The translations under genes and the position numbers were made by a program. The notes under the pieces were generated by a model. The model had not been told where the DNA came from and ran no database searches. It was given only the letters and a program-made list of their open reading frames with translations. This document shows positions 1 through 7,586 of a stretch of 64,000 nt of DNA, in pieces; within the stretch, counting starts at the first letter, position 1, and every line of letters begins with the position of its first letter. The DNA comes from Cytobacillus gottheilii (GTDB lineage: Bacteria; Bacillota; Bacilli; Bacillales; Cytobacillaceae). The stretch is from positions 4,632,001-4,696,000 of the forward strand of contig NZ_LT800494.1 in assembly GCF_900166665.1 (NCBI RefSeq), in the 5' to 3' direction.

Positions 1-75
1 GATTTCATCAAGCTCCCTTTTTATTAAGTACTCCATCTCTTGCACTTCTTTTTGATTGATTAGAAATCCGATCAT
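1..75 (-). CDS. N-terminus of a conserved hypothetical protein (cut by window edge)
   Basis: Twenty-five codons run from an ATG at 73-75 to the window edge without a stop. The start is supported by a GGAGG ribosome-binding site at 83-87. The peptide begins MIGFLINQKEVQEMEYLIKR and looks amphipathic and helical. It resembles the start of a short uncharacterised Bacillus protein that I recall upstream of pdaB, but too little is present to assign a function. It diverges from pdaB. Confidence 0.55.
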   Translation of the reverse strand, partial: MIGFLINQKEVQEMEYLIKRELDEI

Positions 76-144
76 ATACCTTCCTCCAACTCTTTTTAGT
101 TCTAGTAGTATTTTCCACAAGTACTTTTATTATAAGTATTTTTT

Positions 145-174
145 GCATTTTCTAGACAAGCACAGCATACATAT
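145..174 (+). promoter_or_regulatory. Candidate sporulation promoter of pdaB
   Basis: A GCATT at 145-149 is followed after 16 bp by CATACATAT at 166-174. The second element fits the CATAnnnT -10 box of mother-cell sigma-E promoters, while the -35 is imperfect. pdaB is a sporulation gene in B. subtilis, so a sporulation sigma factor is expected. The assignment to sigma-E is inference. Confidence 0.45.
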
Positions 175-209
175 GTAGCAAGCAATGGATTGGACGAGGT
201 GATAATGGA

Positions 210-962
210 ATGAACTTTTTTTACGTACTAAATGGAAAACGTTTAAAACAGATGATCGTGATCATCACTGCCGCTTTTTTCACAGCATGGATTTTTTACT
301 TTCAGAACCTTATTCATATGCCGGCATTCTCCGTAAAAGATGGACCAAAAGCAATCTATAAAGGAGAAAAAAACGTGGCACTCACCTTTAATATTGGCTG
401 GGGCGATGAAAAGGCGGAGCCAATTCTCGACGTATTGAAAAAGGAAAATGTAAAGGCAGCTACTTTCTTTTTATCTGGTGCTTGGGCAGAGAGTCACCCT
501 GAGATTGTAGAAAGAATAGTGAAAGAAGGATATGAAATAGGGATGTTAGGTTATGAATACAAGGATTATACAGAGCTCGAACCTGAGAAAGTCAGACAGG
601 ATATCGCAAAAGCGCAAACCGCTTTCGGCAAACTGAATGTTAAAAACATTAAACTGCTGCGTGCACCGACAGGGCATTTTGACCAGAACACATTAAAAAC
701 AGCCGAAGGATTGGGCTATACCGTAGTTCATTGGAGTATCGACTCTAAAGATTGGACAAATCCGGGCTCAGAGGTGATTATTCAGAATACAGAGAAAGCA
801 AAAAAAGGGGATATTATCCTTCTTCATGCCTCTGATTCAGCAAAACAAACTGCTGCTGCTTTACCGGATATAGTCAAGAACATTAAAAATCATGGGCATA
901 AGCTTGTATCTGTATCAGAAATGATTGCCAATGCAGATGCCAAAACAGATGAAATCAAGTAA
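210..962 (+). CDS. pdaB: PdaB, sporulation polysaccharide deacetylase-family protein
   Basis: The 250-residue product matches the length and layout of PdaB, which is needed to keep mature spores stable. An N-terminal membrane anchor spans about residues 14-33, followed by a NodB-type domain from about residue 50. The ATG at 210 is placed 8 bp after GAGGTG; an earlier ATG at 205 stops at once. The LLRAPTG motif (about 149-155) and HWS (174-176) are present. In the first NodB motif the sequence reads TFNIGWGD (59-66), with Asn where the general family carries the catalytic Asp. The second motif lacks the usual HxxxH metal ligands, which I recall also being degenerate in other PdaB proteins. It may therefore act without classical deacetylase chemistry. 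A terminator shared with kbaA follows. Confidence 0.93.
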   Translation: MNFFYVLNGKRLKQMIVIITAAFFTAWIFYFQNLIHMPAFSVKDGPKAIYKGEKNVALTFNIGWGDEKAEPILDVLKKENVKAATFFLSGAWAESHPEIVERIVKEGYEIGMLGYEYKDYTELEPEKVRQDIAKAQTAFGKLNVKNIKLLRAPTGHFDQNTLKTAEGLGYTVVHWSIDSKDWTNPGSEVIIQNTEKAKKGDIILLHASDSAKQTAAALPDIVKNIKNHGHKLVSVSEMIANADAKTDEIK

Positions 963-989
963 AGCTCTAAAATAGTTCACCCGATAAAA

Positions 990-1049
990 CAAAAAACTGC
1001 TCTCCATCTGCATAACAATTAATGCAAATGGAGAACAGTTTATTTTTTT
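990..1049. terminator. Bidirectional terminator between pdaB and kbaA
   Basis: A 20-bp stem pairs 994-1013 with 1022-1041, allowing two G-U pairs, around an 8-base loop. T-rich sequence flanks one side and A-rich sequence the other, so it can stop both the plus-strand pdaB transcript and the minus-strand kbaA transcript. It overlaps the kbaA stop codon. Confidence 0.85.
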
Positions 1050-1711
1050 AGCGGTATATTCTTTTTTGCCTGCATTTGCTCGCGGCGCATCCGAGATTGT
1101 TCATTAATCTTTTGCAGGATTAATAATTGGTATGCATTGCAAATGAGCAGCGGGAAAATCATCAGCCATACCCAGCTATGCTCATTTACTCTCAGAATCG
1201 GCACCCATTCAATCGAGGTCACGACGATCATGAAAAACAGGGCAGGTATGAATGTTTCTTTTGATGAAATTCTTACTTTAAGAAACGCAGCAATTAATCC
1301 AGCTGCCAGCAGCATTCCTGCTAAACCTATATACGGAAGCAAGCTGTCTCCTTCTTCCGCAAATGCGTTATAGCGGAAGTATACAAGATCAAACAGTACA
1401 AATACTATTAGAACAACCTGTACACCGTTCCATAATTTATGGGACTTAAAGATCCCAAGTCCAAAGCGATGTATGGTTAAGTATGCAAAAAAGCCCATCT
1501 GGCTAATAATACTAAAAATCAGTCCAACGCCAAATAGCCAGAATAGAACGGAAAGAACCTCCAGAAAATCAAAAGGCATAAAGATTGAAGAGAATTCATC
1601 CCATCGTACAATAAATCCGGTGATGCTTGTTACTACTCCCCCAAGTAACAGGGTTGATAAGAATAATTTTACCCAAAGCCGGCTAGTCAATTTATTTTTC
1701 CCCCATAGCAT
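1040..1711 (-). CDS. kbaA: KbaA, KinB-signalling pathway activation protein
   Basis: A 223-residue integral membrane protein with about six hydrophobic segments (near residues 14-33, 50-75, 95-115, 125-143, 155-172 and 178-196) and a basic C-terminal tail ending IPLKK. In B. subtilis KbaA activates the KinB branch of the sporulation phosphorelay. Identification rests on the SQMGFFAYL stretch and on position between pdaB and gerD. The ATG at 1711 has GAGGAA a few bases upstream. It is somewhat longer than the B. subtilis protein (about 198 residues), mainly at the N-terminus and basic tail. It is transcribed away from gerD. Confidence 0.88.
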   Translation of the reverse strand: MLWGKNKLTSRLWVKLFLSTLLLGGVVTSITGFIVRWDEFSSIFMPFDFLEVLSVLFWLFGVGLIFSIISQMGFFAYLTIHRFGLGIFKSHKLWNGVQVVLIVFVLFDLVYFRYNAFAEEGDSLLPYIGLAGMLLAAGLIAAFLKVRISSKETFIPALFFMIVVTSIEWVPILRVNEHSWVWLMIFPLLICNAYQLLILQKINEQSRMRREQMQAKKNIPLKK

Positions 1712-1775
1712 TAAATTCCTCTACTATGATTGTACCAACCAAACATTGAAAAATCTAGGTACATCACAAGTTCAC

Positions 1776-1805
1776 GAATAATATTTGTCCTTTTTCTTCA
1801 TTCTA
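1776..1805 (+). promoter_or_regulatory. Candidate sigma-G promoter of gerD
   Basis: GAATA at 1776-1780 and CATTCTA at 1799-1805 are separated by 18 bp and fit the forespore sigma-G consensus (TGAATA and CATACTA). gerD is a known sigma-G gene in B. subtilis. The -10 ends 33 bp before the gerD start codon. Confidence 0.6.
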
Positions 1806-1838
1806 ATGTTAAGGATAAATGTGAAAGGAGTCTTCAAC

Positions 1839-2483
1839 ATGATAAAGTTAGCCCGTATACTTTTCCCTCTTCTTTTGTTAGTTCTTATCTCTGGGTGCGG
1901 CCAAGAAGAATCTGGCGGTCAAATGGACTATGATCAAACAAAGAAAATGGTTGTTGATATATTAAAAACAGATGATGGCAAAAAGGCAGTACAGGAACTG
2001 CTGGAGGATGAGAAAATAAAACAGAGTCTCATTATGGATGAAGCGATTGTTGCAGACACCATTCAAACAACACTTACTTCTAAAGAAGGTACCGAGTTTT
2101 GGAAATCTTCTTTTGAAGATCCTAAGTTTGCTGAAAGCATGGCAAAAAGCATGAAGGATGGAAATGAGCAATTACTTAAAGATTTAATGAAGGATCCTGA
2201 ATATCGCGGCATGATGATTGAAGTACTCAAAGATCCTGAACTGCAAAAAGAAGTGACCAATATTTTAAAAAGCAAAGAATATCGAGAACATCTGCAAACA
2301 GTGGTGACAGAGACGTTTGAAAGCCCCTTGTTTAAAGCAAAGCTGCAGGACATACTTCTTAAAGCCGCAGAAGAAGCGGGCGGAGGTGGCAGCGGCGGCG
2401 GCCAAGAAGGCGGCGAGGAGCAGCCAGCAGAAGGCGGCGAAGAAGGCGGAGGTGAAGAAGAATCTGGCGGCGGCGGAAGTTAA
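1839..2483 (+). CDS. gerD: GerD, spore germination lipoprotein
   Basis: GerD is an inner-membrane lipoprotein of spores needed for clustering of nutrient germinant receptors. The ATG at 1839 follows AAAGGAG by 8 bp and gives a 214-residue precursor. An upstream in-frame ATG at 1785 would bury the signal peptide and has no ribosome-binding site. A signal peptide ends in the lipobox LISGC, with the lipidated Cys at residue 20. The core MDYDQTKKMVVDILKTDDGK is nearly invariant in the family. The helical body is followed by a C-terminal tail of about 35 residues made almost only of Gly, Glu, Ser and Gln. B. subtilis GerD (about 185 residues) lacks such a long tail as far as I recall. It is monocistronic, with its own terminator. 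Confidence 0.92.
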   Translation: MIKLARILFPLLLLVLISGCGQEESGGQMDYDQTKKMVVDILKTDDGKKAVQELLEDEKIKQSLIMDEAIVADTIQTTLTSKEGTEFWKSSFEDPKFAESMAKSMKDGNEQLLKDLMKDPEYRGMMIEVLKDPELQKEVTNILKSKEYREHLQTVVTETFESPLFKAKLQDILLKAAEEAGGGGSGGGQEGGEEQPAEGGEEGGGEEESGGGGS

Positions 2484-2549
2484 TGAATTAACATCCCCGC
2501 AGATGGACAGCACTTTATACCGTCAGCAGCACTGATGATCTAAATGAAA

Positions 2550-2580
2550 AAGCGTGAAGCATAATGCTTCACGCTTATTT
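2550..2580 (+). terminator. gerD terminator
   Basis: A perfect 12-bp stem pairs 2550-2561 with 2565-2576 around a TAA loop and is followed by ATTTTCC. An A-run precedes it, so it could also work for the minus-strand salA transcript. Confidence 0.85.
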
Positions 2581-2623
2581 TCCTTCATGGTCAGTATGTT
2601 AATCTAAATAGCTTATAGTAAAA

Positions 2624-3679
2624 TTATATCTCAGTTGCTGCAACAATCTTCTTGGCTATATCTCCATAGATTTGTCCAAGTTTGTGCTCCTGATCATAAA
2701 CAGATGGAGCAAAGTCATCTTCATTATAATCTGGCTGTGCTAAAGGAAGCTGCCCTAAAACATCTGTACGCAATTCTTCCGCAAGCTTCTGCCCGCCGCC
2801 TTGGCCGAAAACATATTCTTTTTCACCGGTTACCTTGCTTTCAAAATAAGCCATATTTTCAACGACACCTAAGATTTCATGCTCTGTTCTTAATGCCATG
2901 GCTCCCGCTCTGGCAGCAACAAAAGCAGCCGTTGCATGCGGTGTTGTAACAACAATTTCTTTACAGGATGGCAGCATCGTATGCACATCCAATGCAACAT
3001 CCCCAGTTCCTGGAGGCAAGTCAAGCAGCAGATAGTCGAGCTCTCCCCATTCCACTTCATTGAAGAAACTATTCAGCATCTTGCCGAGCATAGGGCCTCT
3101 CCAGATAATAGGCGCATTATCCTCAACAAAGAAGCCCATAGAGATGACTTTTACGCCAAATCTTTCAACAGGGATGATTTGCTCTCCTCTAACAACTGGC
3201 CTCTTCGTAATGCCCATCATATCTGGTACACTAAATCCGTAAATATCCGCATCCACAAGTCCGACCTTTTTCCCTAAACGTGCTAAGGATACAGCGAGAT
3301 TAACTGAAACAGTTGATTTTCCAACGCCGCCTTTTCCGCTTGCAATAGCAATAAATTGTGTCTTGTTTCCAGGAGACAATAATCCAGCTCCACTTTCAGC
3401 GTTAGCTTGTCTATATTGAGTAAGAATCTCTTCTGGAAGTTCACTGAAACGAATGCCAACGGTCGCTGCTCCTGCCGCTTTTAAGCGATTGACGATTTCA
3501 GTCTGCAGTTGAAGCTGTTCAGCAGTACCCGTCTTTGCAATTAAAATTTTTACACTGACATGCGCTTTTTCTTCTTTAATTTTAATTTCCTCAATTGCAT
3601 TTAACTCACCTAATGTTTTATGTAAAAATGGCTCTTTCAGTTCGCTGATCGCGTCTTTCATGCGTTGCTCTGTTAACAT
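2624..3679 (-). CDS. salA: SalA, Mrp/NBP35-family P-loop ATPase
   Basis: A 351-residue Mrp-family protein. An N-terminal MIP18/DUF59-like domain (about 1-85) is joined to a ParA/MinD-type ATPase with the deviant Walker A motif SGKGGVGKST at about 114-123. Family members carry or transfer Fe-S clusters. In B. subtilis the orthologue SalA (YbaL) also affects protease expression by repressing scoC. The ATG at 3679 follows AAGGAGGGG at good spacing. It lies between gerD and cwlD as in B. subtilis. I do not see the CxxC pair typical of some Fe-S carrier members near the C-terminus, so an Fe-S role is not shown by the sequence. Confidence 0.9.
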   Translation of the reverse strand: MLTEQRMKDAISELKEPFLHKTLGELNAIEEIKIKEEKAHVSVKILIAKTGTAEQLQLQTEIVNRLKAAGAATVGIRFSELPEEILTQYRQANAESGAGLLSPGNKTQFIAIASGKGGVGKSTVSVNLAVSLARLGKKVGLVDADIYGFSVPDMMGITKRPVVRGEQIIPVERFGVKVISMGFFVEDNAPIIWRGPMLGKMLNSFFNEVEWGELDYLLLDLPPGTGDVALDVHTMLPSCKEIVVTTPHATAAFVAARAGAMALRTEHEILGVVENMAYFESKVTGEKEYVFGQGGGQKLAEELRTDVLGQLPLAQPDYNEDDFAPSVYDQEHKLGQIYGDIAKKIVAATEI

Positions 3680-3869
3680 CGTTGCCCCTCCTTATGTATG
3701 ATCACTCTTAATATTAGCATGGATAAAAACCAAGCATTAATTCTACTATAACATGTTTATCCCTATAGGATAGTAAACAAAAATTACACTTGTATGAATT
3801 ATTGGGCAGTAATGAGAACACACCATGTAAACGCTATCTATTCAGATTGTAATTTCTCCCTCGCAACAT

Positions 3870-3898
3870 GAAAAGGTGCTCATAATGAGCACCTTGTT
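3870..3898 (-). terminator. Terminator downstream of cwlD
   Basis: A 10-bp perfect stem pairs 3873-3882 with 3886-3895 around a 3-base loop, just after the cwlD stop. On the minus strand it is followed by TTTTC. Confidence 0.75.
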
Positions 3899-3904
3899 TT
3901 TCCT

Positions 3905-4624
3905 TTATTCTTCCTCTTCTAATTCCGCTTCATTTGTAAAATAGCGAAGAATTCCGTTATATATAGAAGCCGCAACCTTTTCCTGATACTCATCTGTTTT
4001 TAAACGAGCCTTTTCTTCAGGGTTTGATAAAAATCCGATTTCAACAAGTGCACCAGGCTTTTTCGCTTTATCAACGATATATACATTGTTGATAGGTTTT
4101 GCCTTTCTTGTTGTATTTTCCAGATTTCTGCGCAGTTCATCTTGTATAAACTTCGCTGCTTTGCCATTTTCAATTAAATGATTTGAATAAAAAGTTTGCG
4201 CACCGCTCCACTGCGGTGATGGAATGGAATTTAAATGAATGCTGAGATAGTATTCTGCATTGGATTCATTGATCAGTTCCAGCCGTTTTTTTAAGTCCTC
4301 TACTTTTCTCCTGCTATACCCCTTTGTCCCTTCTGGCGCTAAATCTCGATCCTCTTCACGCGTCATAAGGACAAGTGCACCTTGCTCCTGAAGATAGTCT
4401 CTAATTTTAAATGAAACATTTAAGGCGATATCCTTTTCAAGAGCATCTTCATCTCCAGCTCCGCCATCAGGTCCTCCATGACCGGGATCCAAAAGGATGA
4501 TCTTCCCTGTTAAAGGTAGGTTCCACGATTCCCATGAATCATCTTCAGAAAAATCGTATTGCAGAATAAAAAACAAAACCGCTAAACCAATGATAAAAAA
4601 GCCTGCTTTTATTTTTTTATTCAT
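3905..4624 (-). CDS. cwlD: CwlD, N-acetylmuramoyl-L-alanine amidase
   Basis: CwlD cleaves the peptide side chain from spore-cortex peptidoglycan as the first step to muramic-delta-lactam, working with PdaA. A single N-terminal hydrophobic segment (about residues 7-20) is followed by an Amidase_3 domain. The zinc-site motifs are LDPGHGGPDGG, LEKDIAL (Glu ligand), SIHLNS and VEIGFLSN with the catalytic Glu. The chosen ATG at 4624 (MNKKIKAG) gives 239 residues, close to the 237 of B. subtilis. Upstream alternatives are an ATG at 4633 and a TTG at 4636, and the GGGGAG nearby does not decide between them. It lies 72 bp downstream of ybaK and is probably co-transcribed. Confidence 0.92.
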   Translation of the reverse strand: MNKKIKAGFFIIGLAVLFFILQYDFSEDDSWESWNLPLTGKIILLDPGHGGPDGGAGDEDALEKDIALNVSFKIRDYLQEQGALVLMTREEDRDLAPEGTKGYSRRKVEDLKKRLELINESNAEYYLSIHLNSIPSPQWSGAQTFYSNHLIENGKAAKFIQDELRRNLENTTRKAKPINNVYIVDKAKKPGALVEIGFLSNPEEKARLKTDEYQEKVAASIYNGILRYFTNEAELEEEE

Positions 4625-4696
4625 GTAAGTCATCAACTCCCCGCTCGTCCTCCATTCAATATATGGGACAAGGAGGGGGATTAGAACATGAAAAGA

Positions 4697-5140
4697 TTAA
4701 TGCAGCCGAAGCTTCTGTCTCCGCTTTCCTTTGCTGTAACCTTCAAGCCACCAGTTGTTTACATACTGCTCACATAAATAATACAGCGATTCACTCATCG
4801 CCCCTTCCTGCCCATGACTCCAATACAGGAAAAAATGATAGAGCGTATCAGTGAAATGCACTCGCTCTTCCTTACAGCGCTCCATCACTTGATCATTCGT
4901 TTCTCCTCGAATGCCGAATCGGCTGTACTGAGCACCGAGCAAGTAAGCTTCAATCGCTACATCATAACATGCTTCCTCTATTCCGCTGTTCATGAGCAAG
5001 TTCGAGACTAACCGGGAAGACCCGAAGTATTGCTTTACCTTTTCTTTTAACTCTTTTATAGTTAGTTCCTTCAGAACGGATTTCTCATATTTAATTTGCT
5101 TTTCTCGTCTTTTTTCTGTAAATGTTGTGATCACAGTCAA
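4697..5140 (-). CDS. ybaK: YbaK-like DUF2521 protein
   Basis: A 147-residue soluble protein of unknown function. Recognition comes from the conserved VAIEAYLLGAQYSRFG and NNWWLEGYSKG stretches and from position just upstream of cwlD, as in B. subtilis. The start is a TTG at 5140 with AAGGGGTG at correct spacing. Composition is charged, with a basic C-terminus (KGKRRQKLRLH). Its tight link to cwlD is suggestive but proves no role in spore formation. Confidence 0.85.
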   Translation of the reverse strand: MTVITTFTEKRREKQIKYEKSVLKELTIKELKEKVKQYFGSSRLVSNLLMNSGIEEACYDVAIEAYLLGAQYSRFGIRGETNDQVMERCKEERVHFTDTLYHFFLYWSHGQEGAMSESLYYLCEQYVNNWWLEGYSKGKRRQKLRLH

Positions 5141-5341
5141 ATGTATTCACCCCTTGAAGATATTCTTTAACTCTTCAAAGACAGTCATTCAAAAATCCGC
5201 ATTGATTCATTTGCCATTTTTCTGCGATTCTTTTCCATTTTAATAAGAGGCGGTTATAGGTAAATACTATAGAGAAAGATGGACTTGTGATATACTTATG
5301 TCTTGAAAAATAAATCAACTACTTTTAGAGGAGGTGTCCGG

Positions 5342-5932
5342 TTGGAAGCTCTGATCTTAGAAATGATTGAGGCTTTTAAAGGATTATCTTACTTCGGCAT
5401 TATGCTTGCCTTAACATTCGAATTTGTTCCAGCTGAGCTCGTTTTGCCGTTAGCTGGCTTTTGGGTATATGAAGGGGACATGAATTTATATGGAGCGATT
5501 ATTGCCGGTTCCATCGGTGGTGTGCTCGGTCCATTGACATTATATGCATTAGGCCGATTTGGCGGCCGTCCAGTGGTTTTGAAATTTGGAAAGTATTTTT
5601 TAGTAAAAGAAGAGCATATTGACAAAGCAGATGAATTTTTTGCAAAGTACGGAGGAGCAGTTGCCTTTTTAGGCCGATTTATTCCTGGAGTGCGCACAGC
5701 AATTTCCATTCCATGCGGGATGGCGAAGATGAATATTTGGAAATTTATCATTTATACATATGTTGCCATGCTTCCTGTCACAGCCATTTATGTTTATTTA
5801 GGCTATGCTTTAGGGCCGCAATGGGAACGAGCTGGAGCCATCTTTGCTCAGTATGCGAACTATCTTCTGATCCCGATTGCGCTATTTCTTATTTGGTTCG
5901 TGTTTACAAGACTTCGGAAGAGAAAAATCTAA
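5342..5932 (+). CDS. DedA-family membrane protein
   Basis: A 196-residue polytopic membrane protein of the DedA/SNARE-associated family, members of which support lipid carrier recycling and membrane homeostasis. The start is the TTG at 5342, which follows AGAGGAGGTG by 6 bp; an upstream TTG at 5303 lacks a ribosome-binding site. Diagnostic stretches are FEFVPAELVLPLAGFW, an AGSIGG glycine-rich helix and FLGRFIPGVRTAISIPCGM, the family signature with its conserved Arg and Gly-Arg pair. The tail is basic (TRLRKRKI). It begins the accessory block and has its own terminator, so it is probably monocistronic. The exact substrate cannot be inferred. Confidence 0.88.
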   Translation: MEALILEMIEAFKGLSYFGIMLALTFEFVPAELVLPLAGFWVYEGDMNLYGAIIAGSIGGVLGPLTLYALGRFGGRPVVLKFGKYFLVKEEHIDKADEFFAKYGGAVAFLGRFIPGVRTAISIPCGMAKMNIWKFIIYTYVAMLPVTAIYVYLGYALGPQWERAGAIFAQYANYLLIPIALFLIWFVFTRLRKRKI

Positions 5933-5952
5933 GGTTTATTATCTTAATAACA

Positions 5953-5986
5953 AAAATAGCGGCTAATTTGCCGCTATTTTTATTTT
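5953..5986 (+). terminator. Terminator of the DedA gene
   Basis: An 11-bp perfect stem pairs 5953-5963 with 5970-5980 around a 6-base loop, followed by a T-rich run. Confidence 0.88.
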
Positions 5987-6087
5987 CCTTGTGCAGAATA
6001 GAAATCAGTTATGCAAAATACTGCCTGCAACATAAAATGTGTGCGCTGTATTATACTTTTGTTAATCATCAAAAAGGAGTGAACTAG

Positions 6088-6765
6088 ATGCAACACAAAC
6101 CAAGTATCCGTAAAGAAGACATCCTAAAGGCGTTCCAATTTCGCCATGCATGCAAGGAATTCGATCCGGCGCAAAAAATTACAGAAGAGGATTTTGCATT
6201 TATTTTAGAAACTGCAAGGCTTTCTCCATCCTCATTCGGTTTTGAACCTTGGAAATTTGTTGTTCTGCAAAATGAACAGATAAGAGAAAAGCTGCGAGCT
6301 GTTTCCTGGGGTGCACAAAAAACACTTCCCACAGCCAGTCATTTCGTTCTTATTTTAAGCAGAGTAAAACAAAGTCTTACTCCTGAATCGGTTTATATTC
6401 AGCATATTATGAAAGATGTCCATCAAATGCCGCCCGAAGTTGTCAAAGGGATCGGTGGAGCCTACTCCAACTTTATCGAAAATGAATTTAAGCTTAATGC
6501 CTTTGACGAACTGTTCTTTCAGTGGGCATCGAGACAATCGTATATTGCTCTCGGAAATATGATGACGGCTGCAGCCATGATTGGCGTTGACTCCTGTCCA
6601 ATTGAAGGCTTTGATAAAGGAAAAGCAGAGGCTATCTTAAAAGAAGAAGGCATTCTAACCGATGACTTCGGCCTCTCCTGCTTCGCTGCCTTCGGCTATC
6701 GCGCCCAAGATCCGAATCGCCCAAAATCCAGACAGCAGGCAGAAGATATTATTCAATGGGTTTAA
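6088..6765 (+). CDS. NAD(P)H-dependent nitroreductase family flavoprotein (YfkO-like)
   Basis: A 225-residue member of the FMN-dependent nitroreductase family. FRHACKEFDP near the N-terminus is the FMN-phosphate binding region. LETARLSPSSFGFEPWKFVVL and the WGAQK and YIALGNMMTAAA segments match YfkO/NfsB-type oxidoreductases, and SCPIEGF is the conserved turn before the last helix. Such enzymes reduce nitroaromatics, quinones or flavins using NAD(P)H; the natural substrate is not evident. The start ATG follows AAAAAGGAG at 8 bp. A strong terminator follows, so it stands alone. No regulator is adjacent. Confidence 0.88.
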   Translation: MQHKPSIRKEDILKAFQFRHACKEFDPAQKITEEDFAFILETARLSPSSFGFEPWKFVVLQNEQIREKLRAVSWGAQKTLPTASHFVLILSRVKQSLTPESVYIQHIMKDVHQMPPEVVKGIGGAYSNFIENEFKLNAFDELFFQWASRQSYIALGNMMTAAAMIGVDSCPIEGFDKGKAEAILKEEGILTDDFGLSCFAAFGYRAQDPNRPKSRQQAEDIIQWV

Positions 6766-6772
6766 TATAAAG

Positions 6773-6812
6773 AAAGGCTCGTAGGTCACATTTAATGACC
6801 AACGAGCCTTTT
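6773..6812 (+). terminator. Terminator of the nitroreductase gene
   Basis: A long stem pairs 6773-6788 with 6795-6810 with a single mismatch around a 6-base loop, followed by a T-rich stretch. The gap up to the kdgA stop (6932) shows nothing further. Confidence 0.85.
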
Positions 6813-6931
6813 ACTTTTATAAATGGAAGAATAGCGCACAAAACAATATATAGCTGTACAACAACTCTTTTTTATCATTCTTGTACTCTTAGCAAGAAAA
6901 TCTGTTATAAGTACCGCTTACACAAGATCCA

Positions 6932-7567
6932 TTAGTTTATTTTTTCAACATATTGACGGGCCAAGTCCGTTACTTTCTGGTAATCTCCATCCACTTTTGC
7001 TGCGTTGACTAAATTTCCGCCTACTCCAACAGCAACACATCCATTATCAAGCCATTCCTGAATATTATCCAGACTTACTCCGCCTGTTGGCATAATATTC
7101 ACATGAGGCAATGGCGCTTTTACTGCTTTGATATAATCCGGACCCACCAAGCTGCCTGGGAATAGTTTAATTACATCAGCCCCATATGTCATTGCTTCCT
7201 GCATTTCAGTAATCGTTACGCAGCCAGGCATATAAGGAATTCCATATAAATTACAAAGCTTCGCAACTTGTTTGCTGAAAGCAGGACTGACAACAAACTC
7301 ACTGCCTGCCATAATAGCTAATCTGGCTGTGGTTTCATCCAGTACGGTACCTGCTCCAACGACAACTCTGCTGTCATCTTTATATTCTGAGACCAGTGAT
7401 TTAATAGCATCTTCTACACCAGGGGTAGTGTATGTCAGCTCCACGCACGTGATTCCACCTTCAATACAGGCTTTTGTAATCTGTATAGCCTCTTCAGAAG
7501 AATCTGCGCGGATGACAGCGACGATTTTTGTTTGTGCAATCTGCTGCAAGGTGTTTACTTTTTTCAT
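6932..7567 (-). CDS. kdgA: KHG/KDPG aldolase
   Basis: A 211-residue TIM-barrel aldolase that splits 2-keto-3-deoxy-6-phosphogluconate into pyruvate and glyceraldehyde-3-phosphate, and 4-hydroxy-2-oxoglutarate into pyruvate and glyoxylate. The catalytic Glu is E43 in VELTYTTPG and the Schiff-base Lys is K134 in DVIKLFPG. GAGTVLD and MPTGGV complete the phosphate site. The start ATG follows AAAGGAATG. It lies 19 bp downstream of kdgK, so the two form a KDG-utilising operon, the last steps of pectin/glucuronate breakdown. Neither uronate isomerases nor a KdgR repressor is in the window, so it must be fed by genes elsewhere. Confidence 0.95.
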   Translation of the reverse strand: MKKVNTLQQIAQTKIVAVIRADSSEEAIQITKACIEGGITCVELTYTTPGVEDAIKSLVSEYKDDSRVVVGAGTVLDETTARLAIMAGSEFVVSPAFSKQVAKLCNLYGIPYMPGCVTITEMQEAMTYGADVIKLFPGSLVGPDYIKAVKAPLPHVNIMPTGGVSLDNIQEWLDNGCVAVGVGGNLVNAAKVDGDYQKVTDLARQYVEKIN

Positions 7568-7586
7568 TTATTTTCATTCCTTTCTA

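Noticed and set aside
1137-1373. Plus-strand frame of 78 codons opposite kbaA
   Set aside because: It is a shadow of kbaA with no ribosome-binding site; the same holds for other long antisense frames opposite tuf, rpoC, rplA and gltX.
3826-3839. TGTAAACGCTATCT, one mismatch from a catabolite-response (cre) site
   Set aside because: It is about 150 bp upstream of salA and not near a catabolic promoter; a chance match is likely.
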